Origin: Terriglobus albidus
GTDB lineage: Bacteria > Acidobacteriota > Terriglobia > Terriglobales > Acidobacteriaceae
Direction of reading: 5' to 3'
Assembly (NCBI RefSeq): GCF_025685425.1
Contig: NZ_JAGTAS010000032.1
Span: 116,483 to 180,482, forward strand
DNA length: 64,000 nucleotides
Position 1 is the first letter of the stretch. Each line of letters opens with the position of its first letter. Of the stretch, positions 8,823-17,547 are shown in pieces. The position numbers and the translations under genes are program-made. A model generated the notes under the pieces. That model did not search any database, was not told where the DNA came from, and saw nothing but the letters and a program-made list of their open reading frames with translations.

Positions 8823-11800
8823 TTAGAAGTGGAACTTCGCACCCAACTGTAGCGTACGGGCCGCCAGCGATGTGGTGATGACACCCATATTGTTATTCGT
8901 GTTTACGCTGGTACCGGAGTAGGAGGTGTTCGGCGCGCCGAGGTTGACATGATTGAGGGCGTTATAAGCCTCAAGACGCAGCTCCAGCGAGGTTCCCTCG
9001 GTGATGCGGGTCGTCTTGAAGACCGACATATCGAAGTTCACGACGCCAGGCGCACGTAACTTCGAGTAGAAACGAGGCGCGTTGCCGTAGGTGTAGGCCG
9101 CCGGATTGGTGAAGGCAAGATAGTTGAAGCGACGATATTTGCCCAGCGTATAGCCGGTGGGATTCTGCATCAGCAGCGACTCATTCAGGTCCGGGCGCGT
9201 CGCCGCGGAGTTATTTGCGCCGCTGAAGTTCAACGGACGTCCTGATTCCAGCGTCATGGTCGTATTGAATTGCAGACCGCCTACCAGGCGATCCATCCAT
9301 CCGCCTTTATTCAGATAACGGCGGTTGCGGCCAAAGGGAAGATCGTAGAGCACGGCCACGATACCGCGGTGGGTGACGTCGATGGCATCGACGCTGTAGT
9401 CGCCGTCCAGGTTCCGTGGATTCTGAATACCGTTACCGGTCTGGGTGATACCGGAGGTGGTTGCGATGTCCGTATAGATTGGCAAGCTCATCAGCTTGCC
9501 ATATGTGTATGATCCCTGGAACTGTAGCCCCTCAGCCGCACGCCGTTGCAGGGTGACGTACATGAAGTTGCCGTCAAAGTGCGCCGCGCGCGGAAAGCTT
9601 TGCAGCACGGATGACATATACGGATACGGGCGCAGAAGGTTTGCACGAGAGATGGTGGCGCCGTTTAGAGCGGAGTTCTCAGGAATCTTCCCGGCGTAGG
9701 GATTTGGCACAAGGGCATTGAGGTACGCCGCACCTTGCGAGGCATAGCTGGGATCGAGCGTATTGATGTTCAGGGTTCCCAGGTTGAAGTAACGGCCATG
9801 GTTGCCCAGGTACGAGACATCCATCACCATCTTGAACGGCAACTGGCGCGACAAGGTCAGGGTGTACTGCATGCTCTGCGGTGTCCGTGCACGGGGCACG
9901 ATGTAATAACCGGTCTGGCCGCGGAAGGAGATCTGTCCAAGGGATGCCCCCAGCGGTTGTAGTGGGGGCGAAGGGATACCGTTGTGGAACATGAAGGCCG
10001 TTCCGTAGGTCGTAGCAGCACTGTAGCTGGTAGTAATGCGGCCGAAACCATTCGAGCTGCCGGCAGCTTCGTCATACGATGCCTGAGCCGTGGTCGGATA
10101 GTACATTGCATAACCGCCACGCAGGACTGTCTTGTTGTCGTTTGTCAGTACAAGAGCAAAACCGAGACGCGGCCCCCAATCGTTCCAGTTCTGGTGCACG
10201 AAGTTGCGGCCTTCGCCGTTCAGTCCGGCGAACCGGACTGCGCCAAGATATCCCGTCACAGGATTAACCTGGGTGATGTCGAAGTCACCCATGCCGTTCT
10301 TCTTCTCGTATGGTTGCTGCTGGAAGTCCCAGCGAAGTCCGAGATTGAGCGTGAGGCGCTGGTTAGCGTGCCAATCGTCCTGCACATATCCGGCGATCTG
10401 GAACTGACGGAAGGCGATGCCGCGCGCCAATTGCGTGCTGGCCGAAGACACGTTGCCGGCAAGAAAGGTGGCGAAGCTGCTGCCCACGTTGCCATTGGTT
10501 GTGACCAGAACCGAATCGGATCCCTCTGCCGTATTGTTCGCGCTGAAGCCGTAGGAACCGGATGCATTGCCGGACTGAAGATTGAAGCCTTCAACCCAAC
10601 GGCCGTCAAAGCCGAAGTGCATGGTGTGAGCGCCGAGGGTCTTTGTCAGATCGTCCAGCACTTCAAAGGTTGTGGAGGCGCGAAAACCGATGGTTCCATT
10701 CAGGGATGGAACACCGGAGACGCTCAGGATCGGCGCAACATCGGGACCGACACCAGGGAGGCCGATCTTCTGGGCGTAGTTCTGGTTCGCAGTTGCCGCC
10801 TGAAACGGGAAATCAGAACGCAGACCGGAGATACGGAGATCGTTCACCAGTGTCGGCGAGAAGATGTGAGTCTCCGCCAGCATCGCCGTATAGTTCGAGA
10901 GCGTGTCATTACGGTAGTACAGCGGACCGAAGCCCTGTGAACCATTGTTCGTGTAGTTCTGGTAGTACGCATACCGGGCGATGAGGCTATCTCTGTCGCT
11001 GAGCCGGTAATCCGCGCGCCCGAGGATGGTACGCTCCGTCGAGACCAGCTTCGGATTTGCCAGATAGTTGTTCGCATTGGTGCAGCTATCGTAGGACCCT
11101 ATCGAGTTGTTTGGCGCGGGAATAAACAGATTCATCGCCGCGATGGAAACCTGGTCCTGACGCGACGCCGGAATCTGGTTATTCGCAAAGGCTTGGCGCT
11201 GCGTCGTCGCGGAACCAGTGTTGGGGTCGAAGATCTTGAAAGCTGTGCAGTTGCCACTCACAACACGCCGCAGATCGCTGAAATCTCCTCCACGCTCCCG
11301 TACTGTCGGGACCGAATAGTAGATCGCCGAACCGGTGACATACCGGTACTCTTCGTAGTTGCCGAAGAAGAAGGCCTTATCCCTGATGATGGGGCCACCA
11401 AAAGTGCCGCCATAGTTGTTGAAACGAAGCTCCGGCTTGGTGGTCTTGGGCAGCGCGAGAGTGGCGTCGAGATAGTCGTTCCGGAAGAACTCATAGATGG
11501 AACCGTGAAACTGATTCGCACCCGAACGGGTGACGACATTGATCACACCGCCCGAGGTGTATCCAAACTGAGCAGGGATAACACCCGTCATGATGCGGAA
11601 CTCCTGCACTGAGTCAGCCTTGATGTTGATGGCTACCTCGCCCAGGTAGTTCTGCAGATTGCTTGTGCCGTCGAGCAGATTGTTATTGCCGCCCGGAACA
11701 CCGCCCGAGATGCGGATCGCCGAAGCCTGTGTGCCGCGGTTGGTGAAGCCCTGGTTGGTCGCGCCTGCCGCCGACACCACACCGGGGCTCAGTGAGGCCA

Positions 11801-12308
11801 GAGCGAGCACACTGCGTCCGTTCACCGGAAGCTCCTGTACGGCGCGGGTATCAATCGTGTTGCTGATCTGGGCATCGACCGTGTTCAGCGCCGGCGGTGT
11901 TGACTCCACCACGATGCTGCTATCAACGGTGCCGACCTGGAGCTGCGCATTGGTCGTAACGTGCGCCGCAGCATCCACCACAACATTGCGTGTCGTCGTG
12001 GTGGAGAATCCGGCCAGGACAATGGTGACACTATATGTTCCCGGCGGCAGCGGCTGCGACTGGTAGAAGCCGTTCTCGTTGGTGGTGGCCTCGTACTTCA
12101 AGCCGGTGGCGTCGTTGGTGAGGGTGACTTTTGCATTCGGAACAACGCTTCCGGTCGGGTCGACCACCGTTCCTCCGATGGTTCCAACGTCCTGCTGTGC
12201 GCGGCTTGTCATGGGCAGCGCCATGAGGAGCAGGAAGGTTATCGCAATCCAGAAGCGCCTTGTAATTGTTCTCTGGCGGCGCGGGGAGAGTCGTATTTGT
12301 CTGGTCAT
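8823..12308 (-). CDS. TonB-dependent receptor, Oar-like, with carboxypeptidase-regulatory-like domain
   Basis: 1161 residues. After a signal peptide ending SRAQQ, residues about 40-125 are a carboxypeptidase regulatory-like (transthyretin-type) domain (GTIGGTVVDPTGSVVPNAKV). A plug follows (VQELPVNGRSVLALASLSPG; GGVPGGNNNLLDGTSN; PAQFGYTSGGVINVVTRSG), then a ~850-residue barrel ending in the aromatic LQLGAKFHF. This is the standard outer-membrane transporter type of Acidobacteria. It is probably co-transcribed with GH31, divergent from the SGNH esterase gene, and two LacI-type operators lie in the shared 166-bp promoter region. The substrate is inferred to be an oligosaccharide. Confidence 0.92.
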   Translation of the reverse strand: MTRQIRLSPRRQRTITRRFWIAITFLLLMALPMTSRAQQDVGTIGGTVVDPTGSVVPNAKVTLTNDATGLKYEATTNENGFYQSQPLPPGTYSVTIVLAGFSTTTTRNVVVDAAAHVTTNAQLQVGTVDSSIVVESTPPALNTVDAQISNTIDTRAVQELPVNGRSVLALASLSPGVVSAAGATNQGFTNRGTQASAIRISGGVPGGNNNLLDGTSNLQNYLGEVAINIKADSVQEFRIMTGVIPAQFGYTSGGVINVVTRSGANQFHGSIYEFFRNDYLDATLALPKTTKPELRFNNYGGTFGGPIIRDKAFFFGNYEEYRYVTGSAIYYSVPTVRERGGDFSDLRRVVSGNCTAFKIFDPNTGSATTQRQAFANNQIPASRQDQVSIAAMNLFIPAPNNSIGSYDSCTNANNYLANPKLVSTERTILGRADYRLSDRDSLIARYAYYQNYTNNGSQGFGPLYYRNDTLSNYTAMLAETHIFSPTLVNDLRISGLRSDFPFQAATANQNYAQKIGLPGVGPDVAPILSVSGVPSLNGTIGFRASTTFEVLDDLTKTLGAHTMHFGFDGRWVEGFNLQSGNASGSYGFSANNTAEGSDSVLVTTNGNVGSSFATFLAGNVSSASTQLARGIAFRQFQIAGYVQDDWHANQRLTLNLGLRWDFQQQPYEKKNGMGDFDITQVNPVTGYLGAVRFAGLNGEGRNFVHQNWNDWGPRLGFALVLTNDNKTVLRGGYAMYYPTTAQASYDEAAGSSNGFGRITTSYSAATTYGTAFMFHNGIPSPPLQPLGASLGQISFRGQTGYYIVPRARTPQSMQYTLTLSRQLPFKMVMDVSYLGNHGRYFNLGTLNINTLDPSYASQGAAYLNALVPNPYAGKIPENSALNGATISRANLLRPYPYMSSVLQSFPRAAHFDGNFMYVTLQRRAAEGLQFQGSYTYGKLMSLPIYTDIATTSGITQTGNGIQNPRNLDGDYSVDAIDVTHRGIVAVLYDLPFGRNRRYLNKGGWMDRLVGGLQFNTTMTLESGRPLNFSGANNSAATRPDLNESLLMQNPTGYTLGKYRRFNYLAFTNPAAYTYGNAPRFYSKLRAPGVVNFDMSVFKTTRITEGTSLELRLEAYNALNHVNLGAPNTSYSGTSVNTNNNMGVITTSLAARTLQLGAKFHF

Positions 12309-12328
12309 ATTGGTCAGGCCTCGTCACA

Positions 12329-12342
12329 TCAAACGTTTAACT
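12329..12342. promoter_or_regulatory. LacI-family operator 1 (upstream of TonB receptor)
   Basis: TCAAACGTTTAACT contains the perfect core AAACGTTT at 12331-12338, about 20 bp upstream of the receptor ATG. It has the LacI/GalR type central CG and resembles the sites at 12418, 13284, 19284 and 23143. Confidence 0.6.
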
Positions 12343-12416
12343 TCAAAGGTTCAGCGAATACCTGGGGAAGAGCTTTCGTCGGAACGCCAGAATCCTAAGT
12401 TCGTCAGAGAAATCTT

Positions 12417-12430
12417 GTCAACCGTTTAAT
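12417..12430. promoter_or_regulatory. LacI-family operator 2 (upstream of SGNH esterase)
   Basis: GTCAACCGTTTAAT has the same half-sites around a central CG as the site at 19284. It lies 44 bp upstream of the esterase start in the divergent promoter region. Confidence 0.6.
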
Positions 12431-12474
12431 CTTCAGGCAAGATTCATTTTGTTCGATTGAGAGGAGTCCCGTTC

Positions 12475-13164
12475 GTGCACCGTCTTTCCCTGCTTTGCCT
12501 GTTTCTGGGCATAACGTGCATCGCGCAAACCACCCCAGCCCCGGCGCCGTCGAACTCGGCCGAAGCAGACTTTGCGCAGGCAGCCCGCTATCGCCGGGCC
12601 AATGAGAACCTGTCGGCCGAGGTGGTCTTTCTTGGCGATTCCATCCTGGACTACTGGGGATCTCGCGAAGGAACCTGGTTCACCTATCCCGGCTGGATTA
12701 ATCGTGGCATTGGTGGCCAGACAACCCAACAGATGCTGCTGCGCGAGCGGCACGATGCGCTGGACCTGCATCCCAAGGCAATCGTGCTCGAAGGCGGCGG
12801 GAACGATATGCGCCTTGGTTTTTCTCCGGTTGAGATCCGGGATAACTTCCTGACGATGGGGGAGTTAGCAGCGTCGCACGGCATCCGCGTCTACGTTGCG
12901 GAGATGACGCCTGTCTGCGACTGCGTACGCCCGCTGACCGGACCGCGGACGGTCGCACGGATCCGGGAGTTGAACGATCTGCTGGCCGCCATGTGCAAGG
13001 AAAAGCATTGGGAGCTGCTTCGTTTCAACGCGCCGCTGGCTGATGCCAATGGCCTGATGCGGGCGGAGCTGACAGTAGATGGCGTACATCCGAAGTCCGC
13101 CGGCTATGCGCTGCTGGCGCCCATTGTGGAACGGGCCCTGGCCGGCTACCGCAAGAGCCGCTAG
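12475..13164 (+). CDS. secreted SGNH/GDSL-type esterase
   Basis: The frame is open from a TTG at 12457, but the GTG at 12475 is preferred. It lies 8-9 nt after AGAGGAG and starts directly with a signal peptide (HRLSLLCLFLGITCIAQ). That gives 229 residues. The SGNH blocks are all present: GDSILDYWG (Ser56), the Gly of GGQTTQQ, EGGGNDMR, and DGVHPKSAGY (Asp202, His205). Members deacylate sugars or lipids; acetyl-ester removal from plant glycans fits the neighbours. The TAG stop coincides with the first bases of a MITE copy. The gene probably leads the unit esterase, FAD oxidoreductase, MFS, although the next gene also has its own operator. Confidence 0.85.
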   Translation: MHRLSLLCLFLGITCIAQTTPAPAPSNSAEADFAQAARYRRANENLSAEVVFLGDSILDYWGSREGTWFTYPGWINRGIGGQTTQQMLLRERHDALDLHPKAIVLEGGGNDMRLGFSPVEIRDNFLTMGELAASHGIRVYVAEMTPVCDCVRPLTGPRTVARIRELNDLLAAMCKEKHWELLRFNAPLADANGLMRAELTVDGVHPKSAGYALLAPIVERALAGYRKSR

Positions 13165-13273
13165 AGCATTTTCCCTGTGGGCGTAGTGTGGGCTTCTGCA
13201 TCTATGGGCGTTTTCCGCAATGAAAACGCCGCTCCACTCCTCTTTCGGGATACCCAGCAACAGGGAAAATGCG
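13163..13273 (+). repeat. 112-bp hairpin MITE, copy 2
   Basis: The left end AGAGCATTTTCCCTG starts within the TAG stop of the esterase gene, and the right end CAGGGAAAATGC is at 13261-13272. The inner GGCGTTTTC/GAAAACGCC hairpin is intact. It separates the esterase from the operator of the FAD oxidoreductase. Confidence 0.85.
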
Positions 13274-13283
13274 ACTAGACAAC

Positions 13284-13295
13284 TTAAACGATTAA
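13284..13295. promoter_or_regulatory. LacI-family operator 3 (upstream of FAD oxidoreductase)
   Basis: TTAAACGATTAA is palindromic (TTAA half-sites) and lies 50 bp upstream of the GTG start at 13345. It matches the other four sites. Confidence 0.6.
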
Positions 13296-13344
13296 CCTAT
13301 AGTGTTTCTCAGGCAAAGATTCATTCCGATGAGGGCAGGGTGAA

Positions 13345-15594
13345 GTGGTGAGAAGTCTTACGCACGTGGAAGAACGTGGCGATCTGGTCGTTGTTGGCGG
13401 CGGCCTCTCCGGCGTCTGCTGCGCTGTTACCGCGGCGCGCAAAGGAATCAATGTCCTGCTGGTGCAGGATCGCCCTGTTCTGGGCGGCAATGCCTCAAGC
13501 GAAGTGCGGCTGTGGGTGCTGGGCGCGACCTCACACATGGGCAACAACAATCGCTGGGCTCGCGAGGGCGGCGTCATTGACGAACTGCTCGTAGAGAACA
13601 TGTGGCGCAACCCAGAGGGAAACCCGATCCTCTTCGACTCCATCCTGCTGGAGACGGTGCGGCGCGAACCGAAGATCACCCTGCTTTTGAACACGGCTAT
13701 CCATGAGCTCGATATGGATGGCGGGTCCATTGCACGGGTGCGCGGTTATAACAGCCAGAACCAAACGGCGTACACGCTGGAGGCGCCACTCTTCGTCGAT
13801 GCTTCCGGCGATGGCATTCTGGGCTTTCTTGCAGGGGCCGAGTTCCGCATGGGCGCCGAAGCCCGCTCGGAGTTCAACGAAGGCATGGCTCCGGAGACCG
13901 AAGAGCACACGCTGCTTGGGCACTCACTCTACTTCTACAGCCGCGATACCGGGCAGCCGGTAAAGTATGTGCCGCCGGCCTTTGCACTGCAGGACATCAC
14001 GCGTATTCCACGTTTCCGCGATATCCGTGTCTCCGATAGCGGCTGCCGTCTGTGGTGGCTGGAATACGGCGGAGCTTTGGACACAGTCGGCCAGACCGAA
14101 GAGATCAAGTGGGAGCTGTGGGCTGTAGCGTACGGTGTGTGGAACTACATCAAGAACTCCGGCGAGTTTCCGGACGCCGAGAATCTCACGTTGGAGTGGA
14201 TGGGAACCATCCCCGGCAAACGCGAGAGCCGGCGCTTTATCGGCGATGTCATCCTGACGCAAAACGATCTCGTGCAGCAGAGGAGCTTTCCCGATGCGGT
14301 CTCGTTCGGTGGGTGGGCAATCGATCTGCATCCTTCGGACGGCGTCTTCAGTTCGAAGCCCGGATGCACGCAATATCACGCGAAGGGTGTTTACCAGATT
14401 CCGTTCCGCAGCATGTACAGCCGCAATGTCCCGAACCTGCTGCTGACAGGCCGGCTGATCAGCACAACACATATTGCGTTCGGTTCTACGCGGGTGATGG
14501 CGACCTGCGCCAGCAACGGCCAGGCTGCCGGCATGGCTGCCGTCCTCTGCGCAGAAGAGGGCTTACGGCCACGTGACCTGCTTGAACCTGCACGTATGCA
14601 TCGGCTGCAGCAGAATCTGCTCGCGGCAGGACAGCATATTCCCGGCGTTGCGTTCCAGGCGGAAGGTGACCTCTCTCGCCAAGCGACAGTCTCCGCCTCC
14701 AGTGAACTTCTGTTGCAGGAACTGCCGTCCTGCGGTGAGCTTGCGGAGGAGCGCTCCTATGCTCTTCTGATTCCATTCCAGGATGGTCCCAGCCCAGCGC
14801 TGTCACTCTATGCTGACGTAGCTCATCCCGGGACCTTGCGCGCAGAGTTGTGGACATCAGCGCATTGCGGAAATACCACGCCGGACGTCCTTGTAGCTAC
14901 GCTCAACCTTTCGCTAGATGCCGGGAATGGGGTGGAGATTCCGGTCGACTTCAAGACACATCTGTCATCCGCGGCGCATTACTTCGTCATGGTTCCGGCG
15001 CAGCCTGGTGTTCGCCTTCATCTCAGCACGGCGCAGATGCCGGGAGTCGTTACTGTCTCGCAGAAGATGAATGCTGCTGTCGCGAAGAACCTGGTCCAGA
15101 CTCCGCCTGAGGGCTCCGGCATCGATACCTTTGCCTTCTGGTTACCGGAACGGCGGCCGAAGGCACGCAACCTGGCGGTGAAGTTCCATCAGCCTCTTGC
15201 TCTCTATCATCCGGCCAATGTGATTAATGGCCTCAACCGGCCATGGTGTGGAACCAATGCATGGGCTCCTGCTGCGGACGACAATGCACCGGCACTCACG
15301 CTGCACTGGGAAGAGCCTGTCGAAGTACAGAAGGTATCCATCACCTTCGATACCGACTTCGACCATCCCATGGAGTCTGTGCTGATGACGCATCCGGAGC
15401 GGGTCATGCCGGGATGTATTCGCGCCTTCCGCGTTTCTACCGCCGAGGGTGTAAGGTTGGCAGAGGTAACCGAGAATCACCAGACACAGTGGGCTCTGGA
15501 TCTGCCGGAGCCAGTGACCACGACCGGCCTGCGCATCGATGTTCTGGAACATGGAGAGGCTCCGCCGGCAATCTTCAACGTGTCCTGCTTCTGA
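13345..15594 (+). CDS. FAD-dependent oxidoreductase (FAD_oxidored family) with C-terminal sugar-binding-like domain
   Basis: 749 residues from GTG, with AGGG upstream. Residues 13-45 form the dinucleotide fold (DLVVVGGGLSGVCCAVTAAR), followed by DRPVLGGNASSEVRLW, the signature of the FAD_oxidored (PF12831) family. The FAD-closing segment LLLTGRLISTTHIAFGSTRV then MATCASNGQAAG lies at about 365-400. The last ~250 residues look like beta-sandwich discoidin-type domains (VEVQKVSITFDTDFDH, MPGCIRAFRVSTAEG). No signal peptide is seen, so it acts in the cytoplasm. The family often sits in glycan utilisation loci, but few members have known reactions; oxidation of an imported sugar is inferred. The MFS gene follows after 7 bp. 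Confidence 0.85.
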   Translation: MVRSLTHVEERGDLVVVGGGLSGVCCAVTAARKGINVLLVQDRPVLGGNASSEVRLWVLGATSHMGNNNRWAREGGVIDELLVENMWRNPEGNPILFDSILLETVRREPKITLLLNTAIHELDMDGGSIARVRGYNSQNQTAYTLEAPLFVDASGDGILGFLAGAEFRMGAEARSEFNEGMAPETEEHTLLGHSLYFYSRDTGQPVKYVPPAFALQDITRIPRFRDIRVSDSGCRLWWLEYGGALDTVGQTEEIKWELWAVAYGVWNYIKNSGEFPDAENLTLEWMGTIPGKRESRRFIGDVILTQNDLVQQRSFPDAVSFGGWAIDLHPSDGVFSSKPGCTQYHAKGVYQIPFRSMYSRNVPNLLLTGRLISTTHIAFGSTRVMATCASNGQAAGMAAVLCAEEGLRPRDLLEPARMHRLQQNLLAAGQHIPGVAFQAEGDLSRQATVSASSELLLQELPSCGELAEERSYALLIPFQDGPSPALSLYADVAHPGTLRAELWTSAHCGNTTPDVLVATLNLSLDAGNGVEIPVDFKTHLSSAAHYFVMVPAQPGVRLHLSTAQMPGVVTVSQKMNAAVAKNLVQTPPEGSGIDTFAFWLPERRPKARNLAVKFHQPLALYHPANVINGLNRPWCGTNAWAPAADDNAPALTLHWEEPVEVQKVSITFDTDFDHPMESVLMTHPERVMPGCIRAFRVSTAEGVRLAEVTENHQTQWALDLPEPVTTTGLRIDVLEHGEAPPAIFNVSCF

Positions 15595-15601
15595 GAGCGA
15601 T

Positions 15602-16846
15602 ATGACCAAACGTGCGAATCCGTGGAGTATCGTTGCCCTGCTCTTCGTGGTAGCGGTGCTGAACTACTTTGACCGCCAGAGCCTTTCGGTTGTCGCTCCA
15701 CGCATGCAGGCGGAGCTGCACCTTTCCGACGTCGGCTACGGACATGTTGTCAGCCTGTTTCTTCTGGCCTCGGCGTTTGCCTACGCGCTCTCAGGGTTTG
15801 TTTGCGATGCACTCGGCACGCGCCGCTCGATGGCGTTGTTTGTCGCCTTCTGGTCTGCGGCGGAAGCCGCGACGGCATTTGCCTCTTCTGTTCTTCTACT
15901 CGGAATCGCACGCTTCTGCCTGGGGCTCGGAGAACCTGGCCTGTGGGTGGCTGCGCCCAAAGCCGTGGGCGAGGTTCTGGATAAGGCCCGGCGCAGTCTT
16001 GCGGTAGGCATCTATACCGCCGGCGCGACGATGGGCGCGATTGTTGCCATCCCGGTCATCCTGGCCATCACAACTCATCTTCCCTGGCGCAGCATCTTTC
16101 TGATCGACGGCGCCATGGGGCTGCTGTGGGTTCCTGTCTGGTTGTGGATCTATCGTGAGCAACCGCGCAGCGAGGCTGCAACTCCAGTCGCGACGAATGT
16201 CTTTCGCGATGTGATTGCGCAGCCGCATATGTGGCAGCTTTTGATCGCTCGCGGCATGACCGATCCGGTCTGGTACTTCTACCTCTTCTGGTTTCCTAAG
16301 TACCTGCTGAGCGACCGTCATCTCTCCTCAAGCCAGATGGCTCACTTCGGATGGATGGTCTATCTCGCAGGCGGCATCGGCACCATCGTTGGCGGCTCGC
16401 TGTCCGGTGCGTTCATCCGCCGTGGCCTCGATCCAGGCATTGCCTATCGCCGCACCATGCTCTTCTCCGCGTTCGCTGTACTGGTGAGCCCACTTGCTTA
16501 TCTGAGCCCCGGCATTGGTATGACGATGCTGTTCGCCTCTGTCGTCGCGATGGCGCATATGTCATGGCTCACGAACCTTACCTCAACGCTGCTGGAGGTC
16601 TTCTCACCGCAGCAGTTGGGCCGTGCCGCGGGATTGATCGCCGCCGGCAGCGCCTTTGGCGGCATGCTTTCGAGTGAGATCATCGCTTACTGCCTGACGC
16701 ATGGCGGATATCGCCCGGTGTTTATTGCAATGGGGCTGATGCATCCGATTGCGATTGTGCTGTTGTGGACGGCGTTTCGCGCTAAGCCTCGAGGTGAGGC
16801 GCAGGTGATGACTGCGGAAGCATTGACGGCAAACACTTCAAGCTAA
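15602..16846 (+). CDS. MFS transporter (ACS-like sugar/sugar-acid porter)
   Basis: 414 residues from the ATG at 15602, chosen over an in-frame ATG inside the previous gene. About 12 membrane helices. It opens with NPWSIVALLFVVAVLNYFDR and has the first-loop signature CDALGTRRSMALF, as in anion:cation symporters for hexuronates and related sugar acids. It is 7 bp after the FAD oxidoreductase gene and surely co-transcribed, so it probably imports that enzyme's substrate or a breakdown product. Confidence 0.88.
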   Translation: MTKRANPWSIVALLFVVAVLNYFDRQSLSVVAPRMQAELHLSDVGYGHVVSLFLLASAFAYALSGFVCDALGTRRSMALFVAFWSAAEAATAFASSVLLLGIARFCLGLGEPGLWVAAPKAVGEVLDKARRSLAVGIYTAGATMGAIVAIPVILAITTHLPWRSIFLIDGAMGLLWVPVWLWIYREQPRSEAATPVATNVFRDVIAQPHMWQLLIARGMTDPVWYFYLFWFPKYLLSDRHLSSSQMAHFGWMVYLAGGIGTIVGGSLSGAFIRRGLDPGIAYRRTMLFSAFAVLVSPLAYLSPGIGMTMLFASVVAMAHMSWLTNLTSTLLEVFSPQQLGRAAGLIAAGSAFGGMLSSEIIAYCLTHGGYRPVFIAMGLMHPIAIVLLWTAFRAKPRGEAQVMTAEALTANTSS

Positions 16847-16849
16847 GAA

Positions 16850-16912
16850 CGGGTGGGAGCAGCGAGCTTCAGCCCGCTGTGGTAGACACAAGAAGAAAGG
16901 GCTTACAGGCTG
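16850..16912. repeat. REP-like palindrome (GCTTCAGCCC family), single unit
   Basis: GGGTGGGAGCAGCGAGCTTCAGCCCGCTG starts 4 bp after the MFS stop, with a degenerate partner AAAGGGCTTACAGGCTG. It is the same family as the units at 27243 and 28580. The remainder to 17043 shows nothing recognisable. Confidence 0.6.
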
Positions 16913-17043
16913 TCGGTCGCATCAGAATGCCCTATAAGCGATCGGTGGAGCTTCGCTCGAATGCCAGATGCTAAGGAACACCACTCACGCAGTATTTCGC
17001 TTCCAAAACTCCGGGAGTATGTCGACTTTACCCAGAACGTGCG

Positions 17044-17463
17044 TCAGTCTCCGAAGTTCTCATACAGCTGAAGGGTTCTCTTGTCTGAGCTGAGAACGCC
17101 CAATACATATCCGTACACTCCGTGGCCTTGGCCCTCGTAATAAGACCAACACGCCGTACAGGCTTTGATGTCAGGACTTGGAATCTTCGGCAGCGATATA
17201 TGGGGATCATAGCCTTGCCGAAATGGGTGTTGTCGAAGTAGAGCATCGCCTTGACTGGATGGGATCTCTACTTCCACATACCAGTCATACTCCGAATGCC
17301 TTTTCGCTACAGTTCGATGTTCCCGGGTTCCCATAAAGGCTGTGACAGCATGCTCTGGATAGAACACGAAAAGATAGTGCCAGTAGAGCGCAAGTCCGAT
17401 ACAGAACCCTACGACTGCGACCGCGACAACTATCTTCATCTTTCGAGTACGTAGTCCAAGCAT
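17044..17463 (-). CDS. small membrane-anchored hypothetical protein
   Basis: 139 residues. It has one N-terminal hydrophobic helix (KIVVAVAVVGFCIGLALYW) followed by ~110 soluble residues with a CTACW motif and a Tyr/Gly-rich stretch. An alternative start is the ATG at 17439, just before the helix. Neither start has a strong ribosome site. No family is recognised. It is followed on the same strand by nothing related, and separated from GH2 by a strong hairpin. Confidence 0.6.
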   Translation of the reverse strand: MLGLRTRKMKIVVAVAVVGFCIGLALYWHYLFVFYPEHAVTAFMGTREHRTVAKRHSEYDWYVEVEIPSSQGDALLRQHPFRQGYDPHISLPKIPSPDIKACTACWSYYEGQGHGVYGYVLGVLSSDKRTLQLYENFGD

Positions 17464-17497
17464 GGGATCACGATATCAGGACAAGCAGGTAACAAAT

Positions 17498-17533
17498 GCC
17501 GGGCCCATGTCCCTAAAAGGACATGGCCCCCCG
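17498..17533 (-). terminator. terminator-like hairpin after GH2
   Basis: GGGCC-CATGTCC (17501-17512) pairs with GGACATG-GCCC (17519-17529) around the loop CTAAAA. It is followed on the minus strand by a T-containing tail. It lies 15-20 bp downstream of the GH2 stop. Confidence 0.6.
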
Positions 17534-17547
17534 GTGCATGGGCTCTC

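Noticed and set aside
8765..8884. N-terminal extension of the GH31 frame
   Set aside because: Overlaps the receptor gene end; the internal ATG has a ribosome site and signal peptide.
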